64,000 nucleotides of DNA from Nocardia sp. CC227C (GTDB lineage Bacteria; Actinomycetota; Actinomycetes; Mycobacteriales; Mycobacteriaceae): contig NZ_JASITE010000001.1 in the NCBI RefSeq assembly GCF_030767025.1, forward strand, positions 434,001-498,000. The letters run 5' to 3'. The position numbers were made by a program, and so were the translations under genes. Below, piece after piece: positions 8,299 to 15,285 of this stretch (position 1 is the stretch's first letter; each line of letters begins with the position of its first letter). Under the pieces are notes generated by a model. It was not told the origin of the DNA, did not search any database, and saw only the letters and a list, made by a program, of their open reading frames with translations.

Positions 8299-9884
8299 GG
8301 GCGTAGGCGGGGGAGGCGGCGGGTGGTGCGGTGGATGAGGCGGGCGACGGTGCGGCCGCTGGCTCCGGAGACGCCGCCGCCGGGGTGGGTGGACGCGCCG
8401 GTGAGGTAGAGGCCGGGGGCGCCGGGCACCCGGTGGGTGGCGAGTTCCGGGAGGGGGCGCCAGGCGAACATCTGGTCCAGGGACATCTCCACGTGCATGA
8501 CATTGCCGCCGCGCAAGCCCAGCTCCCGTTCGAGGTCGGCGGGTGTCTGCACGTGGCGACGCAGTACGGTGCCCGCGAAACCCGGTGCGTGGGCGTCGAC
8601 CTCGGCGATGATGCGATCGGCTTCGCGGTCGGCGTGCGCGCTCCAGTCGCTGCCGTCCGCGAGCGCGTAGGGATGCCACTGCGCCCACAGCGAGAGCTGA
8701 TGTTCCCCGGCGGGCGCGATACTCGGATCGAGGGCACTGAAACTCATGGCCAGCACCACCGGCCGCGGCGGCAGATCTCCGGCCAGCGCGGCCCCGTGGG
8801 CGCGGCGCAGCTGGCGGCGGTCGACAGCCAGCAATTGCAGGCCGCTCGCGGATTCGGCGGTGTCCGCGCCCGGATAGCGGGGCAGGTCGGCGGTGGCGGC
8901 GCGCACCACCATGCCGATGCCGGGGCCGACCCGGATGCGGCGACGCCAGTCGGCCACCCGCGCGGCGTCGAAACCGCCCCGCTCCAACAGGTCCAGGGTG
9001 GTGAGGATGTGCGCGCCCGCGACCACGGTGTCGGCGCGCAGTTCTCGTCCGCCCGCCGTGCGCACCGCCCAGCCCGCGCCGTCGCGGGTGAGGGTGGTGA
9101 CCGCGTCGCCGGTGCGCACCACGCCGCCGTCGGCGCGCAGCCGATCGGCCAGGGCGCGGGTGAGCGCGCCGCTGCCGCCGACGGCCCGGCCGGGCGGCAG
9201 GGTGTGCATGAGCGCCGCGAAGCCCACCATGGGCGCGGTGCCGGGTTCGGACATGGGCGGCCCGGACTGCGCGCCGAACCAGGCCAGCGCGGCCTTCAGC
9301 CGTTCACTGTCGAAGAGGCTGTCCAGCAGCGCGTCTCCGGTCTGCACGAACTCCCGCGACAGCGCGCCGCCGTCACCGCGCCCGCTCGCCCCGGCGGCCT
9401 CCCGGGCGTCCAGACCCCAGAACGCGCGCAGCAGCCGCCCGCCGGTGGGCGCGCCCGCGAACGACCGCAGCACGCGGGCACTGCGCGGCCCCCACACCCG
9501 GACGAATCGCCGGTATGCCTCGGCATCGCGTTCCCCGCACGCCGCGGCGATGGACGCGCAGGTCCGGTCCACGTCCCGATGGAAGACCAGCGGCGGCTCA
9601 TGTCCGCCCCCGGGCGGTGCGGGCGCGAAACCCCAGGGGTCGCAGTCGATATAGCGCAGCCCGAACCGCTCCAGCTCGAGCTCCTCGATGATCCCGGTGT
9701 GGCGTACCATGATGTGCGCCGACGATCCGCGATCCACCTGATGTCCGGGGAACCGCTCCACCGTGGACACCGCCCCGCCGATCACGGTATCCCGCTCCAG
9801 TACCTCCACCGCGTGCCCGTCCCGCGCGAGGTAACAGGCGGCGACCAGCGCGTTGTGCCCCGACCCGACCACGATCACCCGCAC
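8295..9884 (-). CDS. CrtI/CrtO-family FAD-dependent oxidoreductase
   Basis: 529-aa flavoprotein. The GTG at 9884 opens the Rossmann motif MRVIVVGSGHNALVAACYL; the next glycines are in LERDTVIGGAVSTVE. The C-terminus has the family FAD-binding end PGLYLTGASTHPGGGVSGASG. An extended desaturase-like middle (GSGALTRALADRLRADGG) is present. The length and the GGVSGASGR end are as in CrtO-type ketolases and related phytoene-desaturase-like proteins, so it may be a carotenoid ketolase, a second desaturase or a saturase. The sequence alone does not decide. It overlaps the downstream Caroten_synth gene by 4 nt. It has no close link to crtI at 1-987 apart from family. Confidence 0.78.
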   Translation of the reverse strand: MRVIVVGSGHNALVAACYLARDGHAVEVLERDTVIGGAVSTVERFPGHQVDRGSSAHIMVRHTGIIEELELERFGLRYIDCDPWGFAPAPPGGGHEPPLVFHRDVDRTCASIAAACGERDAEAYRRFVRVWGPRSARVLRSFAGAPTGGRLLRAFWGLDAREAAGASGRGDGGALSREFVQTGDALLDSLFDSERLKAALAWFGAQSGPPMSEPGTAPMVGFAALMHTLPPGRAVGGSGALTRALADRLRADGGVVRTGDAVTTLTRDGAGWAVRTAGGRELRADTVVAGAHILTTLDLLERGGFDAARVADWRRRIRVGPGIGMVVRAATADLPRYPGADTAESASGLQLLAVDRRQLRRAHGAALAGDLPPRPVVLAMSFSALDPSIAPAGEHQLSLWAQWHPYALADGSDWSAHADREADRIIAEVDAHAPGFAGTVLRRHVQTPADLERELGLRGGNVMHVEMSLDQMFAWRPLPELATHRVPGAPGLYLTGASTHPGGGVSGASGRTVARLIHRTTRRLPRLRP

Positions 9885-10062
9885 GACCGCACCCCGCGCC
9901 GCGTGAATCGGCTTCGTGCCCACGGCACCCTGACGGGCACGGCACCGCGCCGCGGCCCGTGACCCGCGTGCGCGCCGTTGCCGCGCGGTGGGGCACCGTC
10001 TACCGCACCCTGTCGCGCGCGCCGTGTGTCGTCGTTCCCGGGAAGGCTGTCCGTCGGCGGAG

Positions 10063-10668
10063 TCACAGCGGCAACCGCCGACCCAGGACGGCGAAACGCC
10101 TGGTGTCACCGGAGAAGACGAAGTGGCGAACGATATCGCCGAAGCCCTGGCGGCGGTAGAGGCGCCAGGCGCGGTTGGCCTCCTGGTCCACCTCGGGCGT
10201 GGACAGCAGCACCATGCGTTCGGGGCGGTTGACGAGCAGCCGGGCCAGCAGGGTTTCCCCGATGCCGCGTCCCTGTGCGGCGGGGTGCACGTGCAGTTCG
10301 GTGAGTTCGAAGTAGTCGGAGAGCAGATCGCGAGCCGCGTACTCGGGCCAGCCGGTGCGCCGCATGCCGGTGTACACCTGCTGATGCCACCACTGGTGCG
10401 GCGCACCGTGATAGCCGTAGGCGATCGCCAGTACGGGGGCGGTGCGCACGTCGAGGCGGCCGTCGTCGTCGGGGAGCAGCGCGGCGACCGCCTGCCAGCC
10501 GGGTCGGGTGGTGTGCTCGGTCCACATGGGGGCGCGGTGGTGTTCGGTGCCCGGCGGATAGTCCATGGCCGCGACGTACACCGCGAGGGCGTCGGCGAGC
10601 CGGGCGCGCATCGTCGCGGCCGACAGATCGACGACGACGGGCGTGGGTTTCGGGGTGACGGCGGTCAT
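10063..10668 (-). CDS. GNAT-family N-acetyltransferase
   Basis: 201-aa cytosolic acyl-CoA-dependent transferase. The acetyl-CoA-binding signature ELHVHPAAQGRGIGETLL (about residues 121-138) and the C-terminal ANRAWRLYRRQGFGDI are diagnostic. The substrate is unknown. The N-terminal half carries an unusual aromatic run YGYHGAPHQWWHQQVY. Rv2170, a GNAT protein next to lppM in mycobacteria, occupies the same position, so this is probably its ortholog. It starts at ATG 10668 and is divergent from the HEPN gene. About 180 bp (9885-10062) without a recognisable feature separate it from the flavoprotein gene downstream. Confidence 0.82.
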   Translation of the reverse strand: MTAVTPKPTPVVVDLSAATMRARLADALAVYVAAMDYPPGTEHHRAPMWTEHTTRPGWQAVAALLPDDDGRLDVRTAPVLAIAYGYHGAPHQWWHQQVYTGMRRTGWPEYAARDLLSDYFELTELHVHPAAQGRGIGETLLARLLVNRPERMVLLSTPEVDQEANRAWRLYRRQGFGDIVRHFVFSGDTRRFAVLGRRLPL

Positions 10669-10745
10669 GTGGGGCAGACGCGACTTCCGTGTGCGCTGGG
10701 ATCCGGTGCGGCGAAGCGCCGGAACTTGTCGGTGGCTGTCTCTAT

Positions 10746-10763
10746 ATTCAAACTCAATTGAAT
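10746..10763. promoter_or_regulatory. AT-rich inverted repeat in divergent promoter
   Basis: ATTCAA-ACTCAA-TTGAAT, a perfect 6-bp inverted repeat with a 6-nt centre, in the only AT-rich stretch between the divergent GNAT and HEPN genes. TATATT (10743-10748) next to it could be a -10 box. Possible operator; no known regulator is assigned. Confidence 0.4.
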
Positions 10764-10861
10764 CCTTCGAATACCTGTTCGATCTTCAGCGGTGGCCGTC
10801 ACGGGTCGCGCGATGGGCAAGATGCCTGGTGGATCAGGGTATGCGAGTGGGGAGGTACCCG

Positions 10862-11293
10862 ATGACCGGGAAAATTGAACGTCCGGGCCGGGCCGGTGAG
10901 CTATTGAAGCGCGCCGACGGTCTGCTCATGCAGGCGGCGGGGGAGAAGGATCCGGCCGAGCGCTTCCGCACCGCCTATCTGGCGGCCTTGCGCGGCGCGG
11001 GCGCGGTGCTCGCGCTGACCGGAGCGGACCGGATGCCGCGGGCGCGTTCGCGCAATGCCTGGGTGCTCATGCAGAAGGCGGCCCCCGAGTTCATCATGTG
11101 GTCGGACTACTTCAGCGCCCAGTCGGAGACGCGCGCGGCGCTGGAGGCCGGTCTACCACGTGAGATCGATGACGCCAAGGCCGGTGAGTTCGCTTCGCGG
11201 GTAGGCGCATTCCTGCGCGACGTGGACGATCTGCTCGCCGCGGCGGCCAAAACGAGACCCTCCACGGGGTGGATCGCGGGAATGCTGGCTTGA
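10862..11293 (+). CDS. SAV_6107-family HEPN protein
   Basis: 143-aa all-helical protein. The ATG at 10862 has GGGGAGG 6 nt upstream. The helical content (ELLKRADGLLMQAAGEKDPAERFRTAYLAALRGAGAV) and the motif RSRNAWVLMQKAAPEF followed by MWSDYFSAQSETRAALEAGL match the SAV_6107 HEPN family. That family is widespread in Actinobacteria just upstream of the dcw cluster. The catalytic RxxxxH motif of HEPN RNases is not obvious, so it may be non-catalytic. Function is unknown. It is followed by the DUF3040 gene on the same strand, 126 bp away. Confidence 0.75.
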   Translation: MTGKIERPGRAGELLKRADGLLMQAAGEKDPAERFRTAYLAALRGAGAVLALTGADRMPRARSRNAWVLMQKAAPEFIMWSDYFSAQSETRAALEAGLPREIDDAKAGEFASRVGAFLRDVDDLLAAAAKTRPSTGWIAGMLA

Positions 11294-11419
11294 ACATCGG
11301 CCGAGTAGGTGGTCCGGTTCTGATCGAACTCGTATCATTGGTGGCAGACAGCCGCCAAGGTCGGCTATCTGTCGCTTACCCGGAGGCGACCGCCACTACC
11401 TAGTGCCGGGGGAGGTACC

Positions 11420-11842
11420 GTGCCACTCTCCGAGCACGAGCAGCGCATGCTCGAACAGATCGAGAGCGCGCTCTATGCTGAGGATCCCAAGTTCGCGTCG
11501 ACCGTACGAGGCGGGCGGCTTCGTTCCGCTACCGGCCGTCGCAGACTGCAATCGGCCGCGCTCTTCGTCCTCGGCCTGTTCCTACTCGTCGCGGGCATTG
11601 CCGCCCCGATCAAGCTCGGGGACTTCCCGATCATCAGCCTGGTCGGGTTCATCGTGATGTTCGGAGCGGGCGTGCTGTTGCTGATGGGTGGCCCCCGCTT
11701 GGGCGCCACCGCCGGCGGCGGCGAGGGCGATCCGGCATCGGGTGCGAATCCCGGTGGCGGGCGTGGTCGCCCGAAGAAGGCGGGCGGATTCTCCGCCCGG
11801 ATGGAAGACCGCTTCCGGCGGCGCTTCGAACAGGACAATTGA
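11420..11842 (+). CDS. DUF3040 membrane protein
   Basis: 140-aa protein of the DUF3040 family (Rv2169c-like). The family start MPLSEHEQRMLEQIESALYAEDPKFA is followed by two TM helices (LQSAALFVLGLFLLVAGIA and ISLVGFIVMFGAGVLLLMGG). A Gly-rich, basic cytosolic tail ends in RMEDRFRRRFEQDN. GTG 11420 is preceded by a strong GGGGGAGG. A TATCAT box (11333-11338) may be its -10. It lies immediately upstream of mraZ, as in mycobacteria, and is closed by two hairpins. Role unknown; membrane location is clear. Confidence 0.82.
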   Translation: MPLSEHEQRMLEQIESALYAEDPKFASTVRGGRLRSATGRRRLQSAALFVLGLFLLVAGIAAPIKLGDFPIISLVGFIVMFGAGVLLLMGGPRLGATAGGGEGDPASGANPGGGRGRPKKAGGFSARMEDRFRRRFEQDN

Positions 11843-11844
11843 CG

Positions 11845-11862
11845 GCCGGGCTTCGGCCCGGC
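11845..11862 (+). terminator. Hairpin with TTCG loop after DUF3040 gene
   Basis: GCCGGGC-TTCG-GCCCGGC, a perfect 7-bp stem with a stable tetraloop 2 nt after the stop codon. There is no T-tract, as is usual for actinobacterial terminators. Confidence 0.65.
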
Positions 11863-11877
11863 TCGGAAACAAGCGCG

Positions 11878-11924
11878 ACACGCCGCAGCGCCACACCGAT
11901 TTCAGGTGTGGCGCTGCGGCGTGT
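11878..11924. terminator. Perfect 20-bp stem-loop
   Basis: Arms 11878-11897 and 11905-11924 are exact reverse complements (starting ACACGCCGCAGCG) around the loop GATTTCA. This is one of the strongest hairpins in the window, second in tandem after the DUF3040 gene. It probably insulates the dcw operon from upstream transcription; being symmetrical it could work on both strands. Confidence 0.75.
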
Positions 11925-11955
11925 CTTGTGCGTGTCGCGGGCGCTCCCTACCCGA

Positions 11956-12004
11956 TTCCACCGTTCCCCACACCTCCCCACCCGTATTCCCCACCGCGCC
12001 CCAC
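11956..12004 (-). promoter_or_regulatory. Inverted array of GTGGGG elements (possible distal MraZ boxes)
   Basis: CCCCAC occurs at 11966, 11976, 11989 and 11999 (spacings 10, 13, 10), with a degenerate TTCCAC at 11956. On the minus strand these read GTGGGG, the same core as the three MraZ boxes at the mraZ promoter but in opposite orientation, about 200 bp upstream. A further CCCCAC is at 12101. Could be a distal MraZ-binding cluster or simply C-rich sequence. Confidence 0.4.
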
Positions 12005-12080
12005 TGCTGTCGGATATGCGTGCTATCTGCGGGTTTGCTGACGGTTGTCGGGGTGGGGGCACCGTATGCCGTGCGTGTCG

Positions 12081-12104
12081 GGGGAACTGCGGTGAAAGTT
12101 CCCC
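12081..12104. repeat. 8-bp inverted repeat upstream of mraZ
   Basis: GGGGAACT (12081-12088) and AGTTCCCC (12097-12104) form a perfect inverted repeat with an 8-nt centre, between the distal GTGGGG array and the mraZ promoter. Confidence 0.45.
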
Positions 12105-12172
12105 ACCTCGGTGATAGCTGATGTGACCTGCGAAGTTCGCCAACCGGGGATTGAGATCACCGCCGCTTTCGA

Positions 12173-12208
12173 TTGAAAGTGGGGGAAAGTGGGGTAATGT
12201 GGAGCGCG
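12173..12208 (+). promoter_or_regulatory. mraZ promoter with three MraZ boxes
   Basis: TTGAAA (12173-12178), a 16-bp spacer and TAATGT (12195-12200) form a promoter. Embedded in it are three direct repeats at exact 10-bp spacing: AAAGTGGGGG, AAAGTGGGGT and AATGTGGAGC, with GTGG at 12179, 12189 and 12199. This matches the AAAGTG/TGTGGG decameric repeats known to bind MraZ in other bacteria. Binding would cover the spacer and the -10, so autorepression is expected. Confidence 0.75.
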
Positions 12209-12260
12209 CACTACAGGAGACCGAACAGGCGAGGGGTGATCCGGTAGGAGGTGTCGGGAG

Positions 12261-12692
12261 TTGTTTCTCGGGACCTATACCCCCCGTCTGGACGACAAGG
12301 GGCGACTGACGTTGCCTGCGAAGTTTCGAGACGAACTGGCGGGAGGGTTGATGGTCACGAAGGGACAGGACCACAGCCTTGCCGTGTATCCCAAGGACGA
12401 GTTCACCGCCCTGGCGCGGCGAGCCGCGGCCGCGTCCCGAAGCAATCCGCAGGCCCGCGCCTTCGTCCGCGCACTCGCGGCCTCCACCGATGAGCAGCGC
12501 CCGGACGGACAGGGCCGGATCATGCTCTCGGCCGAACACCGCCGCTACGCGAACCTGACCAAGGACTGCGTGGTGATCGGCTCGGTCGACTTTCTGGAGA
12601 TTTGGGACAAGGCGGCGTGGGATTCCTACCTCGCCGAGCACGAGGAGGACTACTCGCAAGCCAGAGACGAGTCGCTGGGCGGGATCTTCTAG
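12261..12692 (+). CDS. mraZ: Transcriptional regulator MraZ
   Basis: 143-aa AbrB-fold DNA-binding protein, first gene of the dcw operon. It has the two SpoVT-AbrB-like halves: [26 protein letters not shown] at the N-terminus, and [26 protein letters not shown] in the second half. The start is a TTG (12261) 9 nt after AGGAGG; no ATG or GTG in frame gives the conserved first residues. MraZ forms ring-shaped oligomers that bind decameric repeats at its own promoter, and three such repeats lie 60-80 bp upstream. It is followed by 205 bp without a gene and then rsmH. Confidence 0.92.
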   Translation: MFLGTYTPRLDDKGRLTLPAKFRDELAGGLMVTKGQDHSLAVYPKDEFTALARRAAAASRSNPQARAFVRALAASTDEQRPDGQGRIMLSAEHRRYANLTKDCVVIGSVDFLEIWDKAAWDSYLAEHEEDYSQARDESLGGIF

Positions 12693-12897
12693 CCCACAGC
12701 GAGGCGAGTGCCCTGCGGCCTCTGCCCGACGCCGACCCTGACGTACTTCCCCAACGCCAGGTGCGGTGCTTCGGTCAGAGACCACGGGGCATTGGTCACC
12801 GCACTGAAGAGTCAACCAACTCAGCAGTGAAGTCCGAATCGCAAGCGACCCGCACGGGGTGTGCGAACGAACGTGAGGCAGGATCCGGGAGGTCGAG

Positions 12898-13878
12898 GTG
12901 CACCGAAACACCGATGGTCCCCGCCACGTTCCGGTTCTCCTCCATCGCGCCGATGAAATCCTCGGTCCCGCACTGCATTCCGATGGCGCGGTCTATGTCG
13001 ACTGCACCCTCGGCCTGGGCGGCCACGCCGAGTACTTCCTGCGCACCTACCCGAACATCCGACTCGTCGGACTGGATCGCGATACCGAGGCGCTGAAACT
13101 GGCCGGTGAGCGACTACGCCCTTTCGAGGACCGAATCACCCTGGTGCACACCAGGTACGACGGGATTCCGGGCGCGCTGGAACAGGCCGGACTCGCATCG
13201 CACGGTTCGGCGCACGCCATCCTGATGGATCTCGGCGTCTCCTCCATGCAGTTGGACGAGGCCGAGCGCGGTTTCGCCTACTCCGTGGACGCGCCGCTCG
13301 ATATGCGCATGGATTCCAGCGGCGGGATGACCGCCGCCGATGTGCTCAACACCTACAGCCACGGTGACCTGGCGCGGGTGCTCAAGACCTACGGGGACGA
13401 ACGGTTCGCGGGCAAGATCGCCTCCGAGGTGCTGCGCCGCCGCCAGCGGAAACCCTTCACCACCAGTGCCGAACTCGTGGACCTGCTCTACGCCGCCATT
13501 CCCGCCGCCGCCCGTCGCACCGGCGGGCACCCCGCCAAGCGCACCTTCCAGGCGCTGCGGGTGGAGGTGAACCGAGAACTGGAATCCCTCGAAGCGGCGC
13601 TGCCCGCCGCTCTCGACGCGCTGGCCCCGGGCGGGCGCATCGTGGTGATGAGCTACCAGTCGCTCGAGGACAAGGTGGTCAAGGCGGAGTTCGCCAAGCG
13701 GTCCGCCTCGCGCACCCCGCTCGACCTGCCCGTCGAACTGCCCGGCATGGGCCCGGAATTCAAGATCCTGACCCGCGGCGCGGAGAAGGCGACGGAGCAG
13801 GAGATCGAGGACAACCCGCGGGCCGCGCCGGTACGGATGCGCGCGGCCGAGCGGATCGCTGGGGAGGAGACGACATGA
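12898..13878 (+). CDS. rsmH: 16S rRNA m4C1402 methyltransferase
   Basis: 326-aa SAM-dependent enzyme that N4-methylates C1402 of 16S rRNA. Family motifs: [13 protein letters not shown], the SAM site [55 protein letters not shown], and [28 protein letters not shown] 12898 is preceded by GGGAGG with about 6 nt spacing. The C-terminus ([13 protein letters not shown]) ends 49 bp before ftsL. Standard second gene of dcw clusters. Confidence 0.95.
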   Translation: MHRNTDGPRHVPVLLHRADEILGPALHSDGAVYVDCTLGLGGHAEYFLRTYPNIRLVGLDRDTEALKLAGERLRPFEDRITLVHTRYDGIPGALEQAGLASHGSAHAILMDLGVSSMQLDEAERGFAYSVDAPLDMRMDSSGGMTAADVLNTYSHGDLARVLKTYGDERFAGKIASEVLRRRQRKPFTTSAELVDLLYAAIPAAARRTGGHPAKRTFQALRVEVNRELESLEAALPAALDALAPGGRIVVMSYQSLEDKVVKAEFAKRSASRTPLDLPVELPGMGPEFKILTRGAEKATEQEIEDNPRAAPVRMRAAERIAGEETT

Positions 13879-13927
13879 CCCGGAGCCGACGACCACGCGC
13901 GGGCGCATGTGCGAGCGAGGTGGTCCG

Positions 13928-14818
13928 ATGACGATGACGCAGGGCCGCGTGCAGCGCCGCGAGAACCGCCCGGCCCGACGGGTCGAGGCGGCCGAGCAGG
14001 TGAAATCCGGTGCGGCGCAGCGGGCCTACGCCAAGCGGCGCAGCCGCGAGAGCGCACCCGCCCTGCCGCGCGTCGGGGCGGGGGAGCCGGTGCTGGCCGG
14101 GCGCATCCCGTTCGTGGCGACCATTCTCGCGCTGCTCGGCTGCGGACTGGCGTTCACCCTGCTGCTCACCACCCGCGCCACCGAGGACAGCTATGAACTC
14201 GGCGCGGCCCGGCGGGTGAACCAGCAGCTCTCCGATGAGCGCGACGCGCTGGCGCGTGACGTGGCGGCCGCCGACTCGGCCCCCGAACTGGCCTCCCGCG
14301 CCCGCGAACTCGGCATGATCCCGGCCCGCGACCCCGCGCGCCTGGTGATCGGCCCGAACGGTGAGGTGATCGTGGTCGGTGACCCGACCCCGGCGGCGGG
14401 CTCACCCGCGCCCCCGCTCAACACTCTGCCGCCCAGCCCGGGCACACCCCCGCCGAACCTGTCGCAGGCACAGGGCGAGCGCGTCGTCCCGGTCACCACC
14501 ACCCCGGCAGCGCCGCCCGCGGCGAACCAGAACCCGGCCATCCAGGCCGCCCCGCAGCCTCCGGCCGCTTCGCCGAATCAGCAGCCTCCGGCCGCCCCGG
14601 TGAACGAGGGCACGCCGCAACCCCCGGCCGCTCCGGCCGATCAGCCTGAACCTCAACAGGTTCCGCCCGCCCCGGAGGCCGCGCCGCAGCTCGCACCTCA
14701 GGACTCGGTCGCGCCCGCACCGCACGAGGCCCAGGAGCCCCCGCAAGCCCCCCTGCCGGTCGCACCGAACCCGGTGCAGGCCACCTCCGCCCCGGCCCTC
14801 CAGGGGGTGCCGCGATGA
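13928..14818 (+). CDS. ftsL: FtsL-like proline-rich division membrane protein
   Basis: 296-aa bitopic membrane protein. A basic cytoplasmic N-terminus of 60 residues is followed by one TM helix (IPFVATILALLGCGLAFTLL, about 60-79). A short coiled-coil region (DSYELGAARRVNQQLSDERDALARDVAA) and the LGMIP motif come next, and then a long Pro/Ala/Gln-rich tail of about 170 residues. Position and topology match FtsL; the tail resembles that of the Pro-rich Rv2164c. FtsL binds FtsQ and FtsB and activates FtsW/FtsI. ATG 13928 is chosen for its GAGGTGG Shine-Dalgarno sequence; an in-frame ATG at 13907 is an alternative. The stop overlaps the next ORF by 4 nt. Confidence 0.82.
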   Translation: MTMTQGRVQRRENRPARRVEAAEQVKSGAAQRAYAKRRSRESAPALPRVGAGEPVLAGRIPFVATILALLGCGLAFTLLLTTRATEDSYELGAARRVNQQLSDERDALARDVAAADSAPELASRARELGMIPARDPARLVIGPNGEVIVVGDPTPAAGSPAPPLNTLPPSPGTPPPNLSQAQGERVVPVTTTPAAPPAANQNPAIQAAPQPPAASPNQQPPAAPVNEGTPQPPAAPADQPEPQQVPPAPEAAPQLAPQDSVAPAPHEAQEPPQAPLPVAPNPVQATSAPALQGVPR

Positions 14819-15285
14819 CACGAGTTCGGCGCACGCCCGCCACGGCACCGGTGGACCGCGAGGCCGCGGGTTCGGCCCCACGGGCCTCTCGCGGCCGGGT
14901 CTCGACGGGATCGGCGCGTCCCGGGGTTGCCCGGGTGCTCCGTCCACGCGAAGCCGGTGCGCACCACACCCGCACCCGCGGTTCGGGACATGCCGGCGCG
15001 CCCGCCGGGCATCCGAATCCAGTCCGTTGCGGTGGTGAGCCGATCACGCATGCCGTCGCTGTCGCCGCGCGCACGGTGGCCGGGGGTGCGGTGGCCGGGG
15101 GTGCCGCGATCCGCCGCGACCGTACCGAGCGGAGTGCGGCTCGACCCGACCGGTCGCGGCCGAACCCTGGTGCGGGACCGTTCGATTCGCGCCTCGAGCG
15201 CCCGGGATCGCGCCGAACCGCGGTCGTGCCGACATCGGCGTGCGGCCTCATGCTGACGGATGCACAGAGCGAGGTGATCGGGTGA
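14815..15285 (+). CDS. Possible Arg/Ala-rich protein between ftsL and pbpB
   Basis: 156-codon open frame of uncertain reality. Its ATG overlaps the ftsL stop (ATGA) and its stop overlaps the pbpB GTG start (GTGA), exactly the coupling seen elsewhere in this operon; a GAGGTGA before the pbpB start lies within it. Against it: no recognisable domain, low-complexity Arg/Ala/Pro/Gly composition, and third codon positions visibly less GC-rich than in neighbouring genes. It could be a poorly conserved basic, perhaps disordered protein, or a spacer kept open so that ribosomes reach pbpB. Confidence 0.35.
   Translation: MTRVRRTPATAPVDREAAGSAPRASRGRVSTGSARPGVARVLRPREAGAHHTRTRGSGHAGAPAGHPNPVRCGGEPITHAVAVAARTVAGGAVAGGAAIRRDRTERSAARPDRSRPNPGAGPFDSRLERPGSRRTAVVPTSACGLMLTDAQSEVIG

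Noticed and set aside
11341..11403. 20-codon GTG frame upstream of the DUF3040 gene
   Set aside because: Only 2 nt after the TATCAT box, which is too close for a leaderless start, and not overlapping the next gene.
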